Positions 20,551 to 28,916 of a stretch of 55,693 nt of DNA are shown here, piece by piece (the stretch's first letter is position 1; each line of letters starts with the position of its first letter). The translations under genes were made by a program, and so were the position numbers. Under the pieces are notes generated by a model. It had not been told where the DNA came from. It saw only the letters and a program-made list of their open reading frames with translations, and made no database searches. Location of the stretch: the IMG/VR virus record IMGVR_UViG_3300022696_000140, positions 1-55,693 of that record. One strand, written 5' to 3'. Source of the DNA: a virus.

Positions 20551-21495
20551 TTACTCCCTTATGATTCTCATCAATTCTATTAAAAGTGCTGAAAAATTAA
20601 TTTCTTTATTTATAACAAATGAATTTCTATATTCATATTCAGCAATTTCTAAAATTGCTTGAGGCCTCTTTTGTGGTGGAATTTTAGGTAAAAGATTATC
20701 ATAAAAATCTTTAAACAACTCTTCAACGTTATAATTTTTTTCAATTATAAATTTTCTTGCCTTTTCAAATTTAGCTTCTAATATATAATCATATAAAGAA
20801 TCGTCAATTTTTAAATAGTCAAAAATATTATCATCGATTCTACCATTAATATTAGAATACTTTTGACAGTTTTGTATAAGACTTCGAATGTCTGGAAAAT
20901 AAACATCGACCAATTTTACAATAGTGTCTAATGAATATTCAATATTATTATTTTTTAAAATAGCTGCCATTTTTTTAATAACCATTGGTTTCATCTGCTG
21001 TACATTTTTTTCATCTTTAAAATTAAAATCAAAAGACTGTACTCTTGATAAAAGTGGCGTTATTATTTTAGACTTATAATTGCATGTTAAAATAAATCTA
21101 CAACTATTGTGATATTTTTCAATAAATCCTCTTAAAGAATCTTGTAGTGCTCTTGTTGCACCATCAAACTCATCTAAGATCACAACTTTAGGCTTTCCAG
21201 ACAAAGATTTAACACACGCATAATTTTCTATTCTATTTCTAACAACATCAATACCATTTTCTAAAGATGAATTTATATATAAATAATCAGCATCCATTTC
21301 TAAACAAATAGCTTTTGCTAAAGTGGTTTTTCCACTTCCTGGATTTGAGCTATATAATAAGAGATTTGGTATGTTTTTTTCTTTGATGGCTTTTGAAAAA
21401 AACATTTTATAACTTCTTGGTAGAATTATATTCTTCAACGTTAGAGGTCTATATCGCTCAACCCATAGAAACTGATTCTTTTTATCTACTGCCAT
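20551..21495 (-). CDS. 44: Clamp-loader AAA+ ATPase (gp44)
   Basis: 314 aa from MAVDKKNQFLW (T4 gp44 is 319). Walker A N-P-G-S-G-K-T-T-L-A (residues ~51-60), Walker B V-V-I-L-D-E-F-D (~98-105), arginine-finger region L-L-S-R-V-Q-S-F (~149-156). With gp62 it opens the gp45 ring at primer ends. The GAGG site lies inside the 3' end of the upstream gene. Confidence 0.93.
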   Translation of the reverse strand: MAVDKKNQFLWVERYRPLTLKNIILPRSYKMFFSKAIKEKNIPNLLLYSSNPGSGKTTLAKAICLEMDADYLYINSSLENGIDVVRNRIENYACVKSLSGKPKVVILDEFDGATRALQDSLRGFIEKYHNSCRFILTCNYKSKIITPLLSRVQSFDFNFKDEKNVQQMKPMVIKKMAAILKNNNIEYSLDTIVKLVDVYFPDIRSLIQNCQKYSNINGRIDDNIFDYLKIDDSLYDYILEAKFEKARKFIIEKNYNVEELFKDFYDNLLPKIPPQKRPQAILEIAEYEYRNSFVINKEINFSALLIELMRIIRE

Positions 21496-21916
21496 TATTA
21501 ATACTACCTCTTTTTTTATTTGATAGTGCAATTTGTTTACTATATTTTCTTCTCATTCTACGATTCATAAAAGTTAGATTGTTTTGAAAGTTTTCTCTAT
21601 TCTTTTTTCTATCTTCCTTTGAATATATACATGGACACGGAATAGGTCTTTTATTTTTATGGTCGACACCAATAACTCCTACACCATTACAATCTCTACA
21701 ACTTTTATTTGGATTATTAACCTCCAAACCCAATTTTTGAGAAATCAATTTTATCTGTTGGAATTTTGTTAAATTCTTTTGATCAATTATTTCATTAGTT
21801 TCTTCATCAATAAAAGCATTATTGTTAGCCTCAATATCATAATCTGGTGTATAATAATCATCCAAATTAAAATCTAAATTATCATCCAAAAATTCTTCAT
21901 TTTCTTCGTTTGTCAC
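21482..21916 (-). CDS. Acidic protein with DnaJ-like zinc knuckles, 144 aa
   Basis: Start set at GTG (MTNEENEEFLDD), 5 nt after GGAGG. Acidic N-terminal half, then C-R-D-C-N-G-V-G-V-I-G ... C-P-C-I-Y (residues ~73-96) like the C-x2-C-x-G-x-G zinc repeats of DnaJ. The basic C-terminus (MNRRMRRKY) could bind nucleic acid. Overlaps the gp44 start. Confidence 0.65.
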   Translation of the reverse strand: MTNEENEEFLDDNLDFNLDDYYTPDYDIEANNNAFIDEETNEIIDQKNLTKFQQIKLISQKLGLEVNNPNKSCRDCNGVGVIGVDHKNKRPIPCPCIYSKEDRKKNRENFQNNLTFMNRRMRRKYSKQIALSNKKRGSINNGSR

Positions 21917-21933
21917 AAATCCCTCCAAAAAAG

Positions 21934-22950
21934 TCAAAAAAACTGTTTTTTGTTTCTTTTATTATAATATTTTTCTATTGATTTAGCAACAGCACAAATA
22001 ACTTGAGGATTAACTGATCGAGCCAATCTTTCATATTTTTGTTTCCACGCACCAACTAATATAAAATCGTCTGGGAATCCCATCAACCTCTTAACTTCTT
22101 TTATTGTATGTCTTCTTTTTTCAAAAGGATGACATATACCACGAGCTGAAACATCAGATTCTGTTTGAACTAATGTACGACTCGGAAGATCCCATCTATT
22201 TTTTCCAAAATTGAATGCTTTATAATGATTTTCTCCAACATTTACAGAATCATAAAATTCGTATGCTTTGTATTTATTGGCGGCTTCAAATAAAAATTTT
22301 AATTCATCTGGATCATTTTTTATATTTTCAATAGCATCTTTAACAGATATTTTTTCTGAACTATATGTCGGGTTAGGATATGTAAAAGACCTATATAACA
22401 AATCATTTCGAACAGAAACAAAAATAACTCTTTCTCTATTTTGTGGAGCACCGAAATCAGTACCATTCAAAATTTTATAAAAACAAGTATAACCAATTTT
22501 CATAAATTGATGAACTATTTCATTTAAAACTTTTTTTGATTCGCCAATAGTTAACCCCTTAACATTTTCATTGACACAAAATTTCGGTCTTATCTGATCA
22601 GCCAATCTTATAAATTCAAAAAACAAATCATCAACTCTTTGCTTCTTGCTAGAATATGCTTTTACTTTGTTCCAGCCTTTTTCTCTTATGCCACTCATAG
22701 AAAAAGATGCACAAGGAGGACTACCGTCTAATATATCTAATTCACCAACATTCAAATTTAACTCTTTTAAAATATCCTCACCACACACATTTCTAACATC
22801 ATCAAAAAAAACTTTTGCATCTGGAAAATTTTTTTTATAACAATCGACAGCATTTTCTATAAATTCTACACAAGCCAGAACATCCATTCCAGCCATCTTA
22901 TAACCTAAGCTAGATCCACCACATCCAGAAAATGTACTAACAACTTTCAT
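21934..22950 (-). CDS. Cytosine-C5 DNA methyltransferase with altered motif X
   Basis: 338 aa from MKVVSTFSGCGG, whose ATG overlaps the CmoA-like stop (ATGA). Motif I F-S-G-C-G-G-S-S; IV G-S-P-P-C-A-S-F with the catalytic Cys; VI E-N-V; VIII Q-N-R-E-R-V; IX/target region R-H-T-I-K-E-V-K-R-L-M-G-F-P. The expected motif X Q-x-G-N-[AS]-V is L-A-R-S-V-N-P (residues ~314-320): the near-invariant Gly-Asn is Ala-Arg (Arg codon CGA at 22018-22020). All catalytic residues are intact, so the enzyme should be active, possibly with a non-standard cofactor. No restriction partner nearby. Confidence 0.93.
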   Translation of the reverse strand: MKVVSTFSGCGGSSLGYKMAGMDVLACVEFIENAVDCYKKNFPDAKVFFDDVRNVCGEDILKELNLNVGELDILDGSPPCASFSMSGIREKGWNKVKAYSSKKQRVDDLFFEFIRLADQIRPKFCVNENVKGLTIGESKKVLNEIVHQFMKIGYTCFYKILNGTDFGAPQNRERVIFVSVRNDLLYRSFTYPNPTYSSEKISVKDAIENIKNDPDELKFLFEAANKYKAYEFYDSVNVGENHYKAFNFGKNRWDLPSRTLVQTESDVSARGICHPFEKRRHTIKEVKRLMGFPDDFILVGAWKQKYERLARSVNPQVICAVAKSIEKYYNKRNKKQFF

Positions 22951-23609
22951 TTTATACATAAAATCCCTACAAATTTTTGAGATTGCCAAAAAGTAGTTAC
23001 TTTTGAAAATCCAACATTTTTACACAATTCAATATTTTCTTCCAATGACATTTTTTTCATCATGTGAATTAGTTGATTATCTTTTTCAAAAATCTCTTCC
23101 AAACTAAAATTTTTTCTTTTATGATTATATATACTATTCTGCATTATAAAATCTAACTCAGAAAAATAATCAACCTTTTCACTAAAAACAAAACACCCCT
23201 TATTGTTTAACCATTTATATATTTTTTCAATTAATATCTTCCTTTTATTTAATGGAATGAAAACTAATGTAAAAAGAGAATAGACAAAAGAACAATTATC
23301 AAATTCCATGTTTAATATATCATCATTCAAAAAATTTATATTTTCATAATTTTTATAATATTTCTCAAAGGATTTTTCTATCTCAATTGCATAATAAGAA
23401 ACGTTTTTTTTAAAAACTGACATGTCTAAATAAATATCATTTAACATTTTTCCTGTAGAACTACCAATATCAACAACATTAGTATAATCATCAATAAAAT
23501 ATTTTGATATATCTTTAACATCCTGACACAATGAATCATAGTCTCTAATTGAATTAAAAATATGCTCATCAAATTCATTAGCCATATTTTTAAAAGAAAA
23601 AGTTTTCAT
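22947..23609 (-). CDS. CmoA-like SAM-dependent enzyme (possible carboxy-SAM synthase)
   Basis: 220 aa class I SAM fold: V-V-D-I-G-S-S-T-G-K (residues ~46-55), Y-A-I-E-I-E (~73-78), N-D-D-I-L (~95-99). The second half follows E. coli CmoA closely in order: F-T-L-V-F-I-P at NFTLQFLEP, K-I-Y-K-W-L-N at KIYQGLN, C-F-V-F-S-E-K at ALVLSEK, H-K-R-K-N-F at FKRANGY. CmoA makes carboxy-S-adenosylmethionine from SAM and prephenate. In my hand alignment the column of CmoA Arg199, which contacts the carboxylate, holds Asp, so the product is uncertain. Translationally coupled to the DNA methyltransferase. Confidence 0.75.
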   Translation of the reverse strand: MKTFSFKNMANEFDEHIFNSIRDYDSLCQDVKDISKYFIDDYTNVVDIGSSTGKMLNDIYLDMSVFKKNVSYYAIEIEKSFEKYYKNYENINFLNDDILNMEFDNCSFVYSLFTLVFIPLNKRKILIEKIYKWLNNKGCFVFSEKVDYFSELDFIMQNSIYNHKRKNFSLEEIFEKDNQLIHMMKKMSLEENIELCKNVGFSKVTTFWQSQKFVGILCIK

Positions 23610-24350
23610 TTAGAAGTCTGCTTCAAACTCTCTCGCGACAATCCCCAAATCGATATTATCATCATTCATATAATCAAATTTAACAAAATGCTCACTATCT
23701 CCATCAGAATCGGTTTCTTTAAAGATAGACACTCTATAATTCAAATCTGGTAGAATTGAAATTGATGTTTTTGAAATATTAAAATCAAAATCTTTATTAT
23801 TATCTTCAAGCTCCAATTTCTTTTCATAAGAGTTGCTATGATTACTATTGTGTAATAACACATTAACACTTGAGTCTTTTGAAGTCAACTTTACTTGTTG
23901 AATATCCAAAAGATTGGCAAACTTTTTCAATTCTTTAATAACAGAACTACTCAAATCAAAAGAAGCTAACAAATTTTTAAAACCAAATTTTTCAATTTCT
24001 TCATTTTTTGATAAAATGTCTGGGTCTTGTGTGGCATATCTTATTTTATTGGTATCTTTACTAACCTCAAAAAGAACTCTATCGATTTCAGAATCGACTT
24101 TAACACCAATATCAGGAGATTCAAAAGTATTAACCAATTGGTAGAATTCATTGAATTTAGTGAAGAAAATTTTCTCAGTCTTATCGGTAAAATCGAAAAG
24201 CTCTTTTTCAAATCTCAAAATATACGGATTGAATGAATTGTTTCTAGAACTACTAACGATGCTATCACCTTTACTACTAAGAATGATTTTGTTTTCTGAC
24301 ATTCCAGAAATTCGATCCAACAAATCCAAAACATTTTTATTGTACTTCAT
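23610..24350 (-). CDS. 45: Sliding clamp (gp45-like)
   Basis: 246 aa, close to T4 gp45 (228). Placed two genes upstream of the clamp loader region. Composition and layout fit a clamp: two similar halves, each with a strand-rich core, an N-terminal K-Y-N-K-N-V-L-D-L-L-D-R-I-S-G helix as in other gp45 proteins, and an acidic C-terminus. It tethers gp43 and, in T4, activates gp55-dependent late transcription. The CmoA-like ATG directly follows its stop. Confidence 0.75.
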   Translation of the reverse strand: MKYNKNVLDLLDRISGMSENKIILSSKGDSIVSSSRNNSFNPYILRFEKELFDFTDKTEKIFFTKFNEFYQLVNTFESPDIGVKVDSEIDRVLFEVSKDTNKIRYATQDPDILSKNEEIEKFGFKNLLASFDLSSSVIKELKKFANLLDIQQVKLTSKDSSVNVLLHNSNHSNSYEKKLELEDNNKDFDFNISKTSISILPDLNYRVSIFKETDSDGDSEHFVKFDYMNDDNIDLGIVAREFEADF

Positions 24351-24397
24351 TTACAAACTCCTTTAAAAAATTCAAATCAATATTTTAGTATGTGTTA

Positions 24398-24426
24398 AAT
24401 ATTATACTTTTTAAGTTCATTGTCAA
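24398..24426 (-). promoter_or_regulatory. Possible sigma70-like promoter for gp45
   Basis: Minus-strand TTGACA (24421-24426) in the context TATATATTGACA shared with promoters near 12332 and 41074. A TATAAT lies only 14 nt away; at the 17-nt spacing the -10 would be AATATT. AAAGGAG follows before the gp45 ATG. Confidence 0.4.
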
Positions 24427-24436
24427 TATATAAAAA

Positions 24437-26317
24437 TCAAATAATTTCACAAGCCCCGCCACCACACGCAACTTCTCCCTTTAAATCTGTATTGTCTTTA
24501 TCTTCAGATACTTTAGTTAAATCTATTTTTCTTGCAAACTTTGAAAGTTCGTTATATTTACTTTCATCAATTTCTTCAAATGGTGCTTGAACATATGTGC
24601 CACCATCATGAGGCAACACTGAAATACCGTTATAGAAATCTCTATTGTTCCACATCCACTCACCGACTTCATCCCATTCATCATCTTTTAAATTAACAGT
24701 ACAACTAACATTATGTGTGTTGTGTCCAGAAACATGAGAAGGACTGATCCAATCTTTATGAAAACGTTTGACTCTTTCAAGTAAGTCTAACGATCTCTCA
24801 GTTCTAAATATAGCAGAATCGCTATTCACTTTAATAGGAATAGAAACTACTCCCTGAGTGTATGGTTTGTGAAAATCATCTTCAACTAAATTAGGAATAG
24901 CTTTTTTAAGATAATTATAAATTGCTTCATCCTTGCCAAATCTCATTCTACGAACATAATAAGGAGAATGCCACGAATGAATACCAGAAGAAGTTCCTAA
25001 CACAAGAGAACCACTACCTTCAGGTTTAATTGTTCCTATTCTCTTTGCTGGATTGATATTAATAATGTTAGCAACTCTTTCATTTTCTTCGATAGATAAT
25101 TTTGAAGATTCTTTAATATCGAATTCTAAAATTTTACCTGAAGCAATTCCTGTCATAGAAACACCTAACAATGCTTCATTTTCAGCGTTTTCTTGCCATT
25201 CTGGTCTCAAATAATGAAAATCTGTATAGCTTGCTTGAATGGTTCCTATCAGTGTAGCAGCTTTAACTCTTTTGTTAAGTTCTTCTTGGCTATCAATATC
25301 CGAAACATTAATACTTGTTAGATTACAAAATCCCATCGGTCTAAGAGAAATTTCAGCACATGGATTTGTTCCAGCATCTTTATCATTACTTAAATACAAT
25401 CCAGGCTCACCAGAACCAGAAGCCCTAACTCTATCCCAAAGAAATTTAAAATCTTTATTCTTTATTCTATGTCTAAGCATAAAGACTGAATTGTTGGCTC
25501 TTCCTCTTTGTGGGTTAAGTTCCCACCAATTACCAAATTTACATTCCATCATTTCATGATCATTAAAACTAAAGAGAGAAATTAATGCTGATCTACGAAT
25601 ACCACCAGATAAAACAGCATCTGCTAAATGACAACAAATATCATGAACTTCAATTGGTTTTATACTACACCCAAAACCCCTTTCAGATATTGCTAAGTCT
25701 AAAACCTTTTTTACATTATGCAAAGCATCTTTTAATGGTTGAGCGCCAGGAGCAATACCACCAGCTGTTTTGAGAGGAGTTCCAGCAGGTCTAATATCAC
25801 TAAAATCAAATTTCGGCATTGGTTTATTGAAAAAATATGCCTTCATTAAAACTTTAACAGCATCAGACCATCCAATTATTGAATCCTCAATTAAAAATTT
25901 TCTTGTTCTTTTTGATGGGCCGAGAAGTGTAGGAAGTTTTTGTACATGATGAAACTGTACAGAATAACCAACACCACATCCACACATCAATAGAAACATC
26001 ACCTCATGAAAAGCCTCCCATGAGTCTATTGGTAGATATGAACAATTGTATTGTCTCGCATGATTCAACTCAACAGCTCTACCAGCAAATTGACAAGAAC
26101 GCATTGATGGCAAAACTTTTTTATCTCTAACAAAATTGAATGCTTCTTTTATTTCATTTTTAAATTCAGAATTTAAATCTTTATATTTTTTTAAATGCAT
26201 ATTCTCTATTCTGTCAACAATCTCATTCCATGTTTCTCTTCTACCTAAGTCACTTCTATATTTAGCATATTTTGAATATACAGTTAAGTCTGATAAAATT
26301 TTAATAGAATTGTCCAC
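24437..26317 (-). CDS. nrdJ: Adenosylcobalamin-dependent ribonucleotide reductase (class II, monomeric RTPR-like)
   Basis: 626 aa. Substrate-site Cys in Q-Y-N-C-S-Y (~89-94), L-L-M-C-G-C-G-V-G-Y-S-V (~108-119), active-site N-P-C-A-E-I-S-L (~314-321) with F-C-N-L-T-S-I-N downstream, and a C-terminal shuttle C-G-G-G-A-C-E. No beta-subunit gene is present, as expected for the B12 class. T4 uses the class I NrdAB pair instead. GTG start, preceded by GGAGG; the upstream 39-aa ORF stop overlaps it by 1 nt (TAGTG). Confidence 0.9.
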   Translation of the reverse strand: MDNSIKILSDLTVYSKYAKYRSDLGRRETWNEIVDRIENMHLKKYKDLNSEFKNEIKEAFNFVRDKKVLPSMRSCQFAGRAVELNHARQYNCSYLPIDSWEAFHEVMFLLMCGCGVGYSVQFHHVQKLPTLLGPSKRTRKFLIEDSIIGWSDAVKVLMKAYFFNKPMPKFDFSDIRPAGTPLKTAGGIAPGAQPLKDALHNVKKVLDLAISERGFGCSIKPIEVHDICCHLADAVLSGGIRRSALISLFSFNDHEMMECKFGNWWELNPQRGRANNSVFMLRHRIKNKDFKFLWDRVRASGSGEPGLYLSNDKDAGTNPCAEISLRPMGFCNLTSINVSDIDSQEELNKRVKAATLIGTIQASYTDFHYLRPEWQENAENEALLGVSMTGIASGKILEFDIKESSKLSIEENERVANIININPAKRIGTIKPEGSGSLVLGTSSGIHSWHSPYYVRRMRFGKDEAIYNYLKKAIPNLVEDDFHKPYTQGVVSIPIKVNSDSAIFRTERSLDLLERVKRFHKDWISPSHVSGHNTHNVSCTVNLKDDEWDEVGEWMWNNRDFYNGISVLPHDGGTYVQAPFEEIDESKYNELSKFARKIDLTKVSEDKDNTDLKGEVACGGGACEII

Positions 26318-26436
26318 TACCTACCACCTCCACGATACTTTGTAAAATAAACGTCTAACAAAACGATAATCAATTTCAAATTTAAATAAACAATCTTTAA
26401 TATATTTTTTATAGAATTTACATAAAAATTAAACAT
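26317..26436 (-). CDS. 39-aa ORF coupled to the ribonucleotide reductase
   Basis: MFNFYVNSIKNILKIVYLNL... with GGAG upstream and one hydrophobic helix, ending RGGGR; the codons for that tail form the reductase ribosome site (GGAGGTGG). Either a small membrane peptide or a translational leader for nrdJ. Confidence 0.45.
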   Translation of the reverse strand: MFNFYVNSIKNILKIVYLNLKLIIVLLDVYFTKYRGGGR

Positions 26437-26447
26437 CACATTCTCCA

Positions 26448-27572
26448 TCACAAAACAGGACTTTCTAACATATCAATAACACCATCTTTTTTATTCCACA
26501 CAAAAGCACTCGCACCTTTAATATTACAGGTATACCCCATTTTAGAATGCCATGAATCTGTTGCAGTTAAAGATTTCATATACCTAACAATAACACCCTT
26601 ACTATCAAAAGTGCTCATATACTTAATTTCTTTAGTATGATGTAAATGTCCGAGATGTACTTCTTTAAAAGTACACTCACTTGAATATTTACATTCCTGC
26701 AACATCAAAAGAGGAAGGTCGTTAGCTTTCACATCATTTCCATGAGTATAACAAATTAAACAATCACCAAAACGATAATATTTTCTTGGATATTCTTCAT
26801 TATATATAGTTACTGATTCATCATTTTCATACAAACATTCTAAACAATCACCAACATAATACATTCTCTGCTCATCATGATTACCAGGAACAACAACGAC
26901 ATCAACTGGAGCGAACTGTTTTAAATACTCAATGGCTTTAATCAATATTTTTCTACCCAACTTATAAGTCTTTTGCCAACGAGCGTCCTCATGCTGTGGA
27001 GTACCTTTTGTAGTAGCATTTATTAAACTATCTGAATTAAAAAAATCATTTCCAATTGGAAAAACTATTTTTTCATAACCAAACTTTTTAGCTCTTTCAA
27101 CCAAATTTTCTAAATTTCCAATGAATCTTTTCTCTGCAATTTTAATATCATAATTATCTCCAGATTCTGGCGACCAACAAAGTTGACCTAAATGCAAATC
27201 AAATAAATTCAACTCTAACAAATTGTCTGTTTTTCTACCAAAATTATATTTTATTTTAGGAAATTTCTTAGGTTGCAATTCTTTAATAGACTCCACAAAT
27301 TCTTTTTTCAAAAATTCAAAATCAAATTTTATATTATTTCTAATTAACCATATTTTGGTTTGATAGTTTCTAAAAGTTTCACCTACAGCGTTAGTGACAT
27401 CCCAACTATTTATAACATGTCTCTGAACTACCCAAATTTCAGTATCTACTTTGAACAACTTTAGAGCTTGTTCTACCGTTAAAGGTTTATTTTTTCTTGT
27501 GACCATACCATGAGCATTTTCACCCTCTTCGATGTATTTTTCTTGTTCAATATCAGTTATTTCTTTTTCCAT
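26448..27572 (-). CDS. Calcineurin-like metallophosphoesterase, 374 aa
   Basis: Metal-binding motifs in order: D-L-H-L-G (residues ~127-131), G-N-D-F-F (~174-178), G-N-H-D-E-Q (~229-234), Y-T-H-G-N-D (~275-280) and G-H-L-H-H (~306-310). The ~100-residue N-terminus contains a helix-turn-helix-like segment (EQALKLF...). Related phage genes are unassigned; phosphodiesterase or nuclease activity is expected. Overlaps the 73-aa gene. Confidence 0.8.
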   Translation of the reverse strand: MEKEITDIEQEKYIEEGENAHGMVTRKNKPLTVEQALKLFKVDTEIWVVQRHVINSWDVTNAVGETFRNYQTKIWLIRNNIKFDFEFLKKEFVESIKELQPKKFPKIKYNFGRKTDNLLELNLFDLHLGQLCWSPESGDNYDIKIAEKRFIGNLENLVERAKKFGYEKIVFPIGNDFFNSDSLINATTKGTPQHEDARWQKTYKLGRKILIKAIEYLKQFAPVDVVVVPGNHDEQRMYYVGDCLECLYENDESVTIYNEEYPRKYYRFGDCLICYTHGNDVKANDLPLLMLQECKYSSECTFKEVHLGHLHHTKEIKYMSTFDSKGVIVRYMKSLTATDSWHSKMGYTCNIKGASAFVWNKKDGVIDMLESPVL

Positions 27573-27774
27573 TGTGCAATCCTTTTGAATTGTTAAAATA
27601 ATCTAAAAATTCTTCTAACTCAAATATCCTAGATTTTAAATCTTTAACACTATACTTATATTTTCCACTATTCAATATAGTTTTTAAAATATCTATAGAA
27701 TATTTGATTTCATCTCTACTCATACTCTGAACAGGTTTCCTAAACGCATGATTAGTACCAAAACAATTATTCAT
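27553..27774 (-). CDS. Hypothetical protein, 73 aa
   Basis: MNNCFGTNHAFRKPVQSM, then a helical region. Its start overlaps the gp4 stop (ATGA) and its end overlaps the metallophosphoesterase gene by 20 nt. No recognisable domain. Confidence 0.6.
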   Translation of the reverse strand: MNNCFGTNHAFRKPVQSMSRDEIKYSIDILKTILNSGKYKYSVKDLKSRIFELEEFLDYFNNSKGLHNGKRNN

Positions 27775-28259
27775 AATAAATTTAAATCTTTCTTATTTAT
27801 CAAAACAAACTTATATCCTTTTTTATTGCAGTATTTTATTGCAGACTCCCATTTATTTTTATTCTCTACATATTTTTTCATAGCATATTGATAATTTTCT
27901 ACTGATTTTTTGGTTTTTCTTTTTGGTTCTTTTGGTTTGTTAGAATAGTCAAAACCCCTCTCTGTTAGTATAGGGCCTTGCTTTTCTGGTTTAATTTCAA
28001 CGATATATTTTTGTATTTTACCATTCTTATCTAAAACTTCCATGTACCCATCAGTGATATACGTTCTTTTTTTATTTTCAATCTCATACAAATATGGAAT
28101 GTTTACTAATTCACTTGCCCATCTAACAACATTAGTGTTGTGGTCACAATAATACATCCATCTTTCCTCCCAACTACTACGAAAGAAGGGAGAATTTTTG
28201 CCAATATATTTTTTAGGATTTTTTAATTCGTAGTAATCTTGTTTCCATGTGCTACTCAA
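27771..28259 (-). CDS. 4: Head-completion protein, gp4-like
   Basis: 162 aa. K-N-P-K-K-Y-I-G-K (residues ~13-21), F-R-S-S-W-E-E-R-W-M (~26-35), N-V-V-R-W-A-S-E (~43-50), I-P-Y, and a Y-I-V-E-I-K-P strand (~84-90) are the conserved blocks of T4 gp4/50/64, which have an endonuclease-like fold and finish the packaged head before tail joining. It is transcribed with early genes here, as in several T4 relatives. Confidence 0.9.
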   Translation of the reverse strand: MSSTWKQDYYELKNPKKYIGKNSPFFRSSWEERWMYYCDHNTNVVRWASELVNIPYLYEIENKKRTYITDGYMEVLDKNGKIQKYIVEIKPEKQGPILTERGFDYSNKPKEPKRKTKKSVENYQYAMKKYVENKNKWESAIKYCNKKGYKFVLINKKDLNLL

Positions 28260-28914
28260 CTTTAACTTTTCTGTTTACTTTTCCAAGTTTTGGTGTTGGT
28301 GCTTTAAATGCTAAAGTGATACTACCCTTTATCTTTCTCGGGGGATCGCTTCTCATAAAAACTTTATTCTTTTTATCAATAGCAATAGAAGTTATTTTAT
28401 TACCTCTTGTTAGAATTCTAACATCAAAAGAATTTCCCAATTTTTCAGCATAGAAGTTTTTTATTGTCATCAAATCATCTAATGTTTCTACATCTTTATT
28501 TTTTGTTGCTTCAATTATTTTTTCTTGTATCTCTTTGCTTTTGGGTTTAAGAAACACAATATCATTTAATCCTTTTTTTCTAAATATTCTTTTTATTCTT
28601 TTTTGATATAGATCAAAATTAAAATCTTCTGACACACCATCCCAAGGAAGAAGATCATATATCTCTTTGGATGAAAACATCCATTTAGTTCCAAACACTT
28701 TTATATTAACATCAGCATCATCCAAAATCCTATTCCAATTTCCAGATTTTGGTTTTATATCCCATCCTGGCCCAGTGGACACGTTAGCTTCAAATTCTAA
28801 CCCAACAAGTTTTAAAGCCTTAACAAAAGTTTTTTCAAACTCTTTACCTTTAAGACCAGAGTCCTCAATATCTTTAACTTCATTTATAAATTTCAAAAAT
28901 TTAGATTCTGCCAT
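28252..28914 (-). CDS. Conserved hypothetical protein, possible nuclease fold, 220 aa
   Basis: G-K-E-F-E-K-T-F-V-K-A-L (residues ~22-33), then G-W-D-I-K-P and D-V-N-I-K-V-F (~49-74) resemble the D...x-x-K layout of PD-(D/E)xK nucleases. The basic C-terminus is K/R-rich. Overlaps gp4 by 8 nt. The nuclease idea is unproven. Confidence 0.6.
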   Translation of the reverse strand: MAESKFLKFINEVKDIEDSGLKGKEFEKTFVKALKLVGLEFEANVSTGPGWDIKPKSGNWNRILDDADVNIKVFGTKWMFSSKEIYDLLPWDGVSEDFNFDLYQKRIKRIFRKKGLNDIVFLKPKSKEIQEKIIEATKNKDVETLDDLMTIKNFYAEKLGNSFDVRILTRGNKITSIAIDKKNKVFMRSDPPRKIKGSITLAFKAPTPKLGKVNRKVKVE

Positions 28915-28916
28915 TT

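Noticed and set aside
21934-22950. Part of a restriction-modification system
   Set aside because: No restriction endonuclease gene lies nearby, and the upstream partner is a CmoA-like enzyme; orphan methyltransferase is the better reading.
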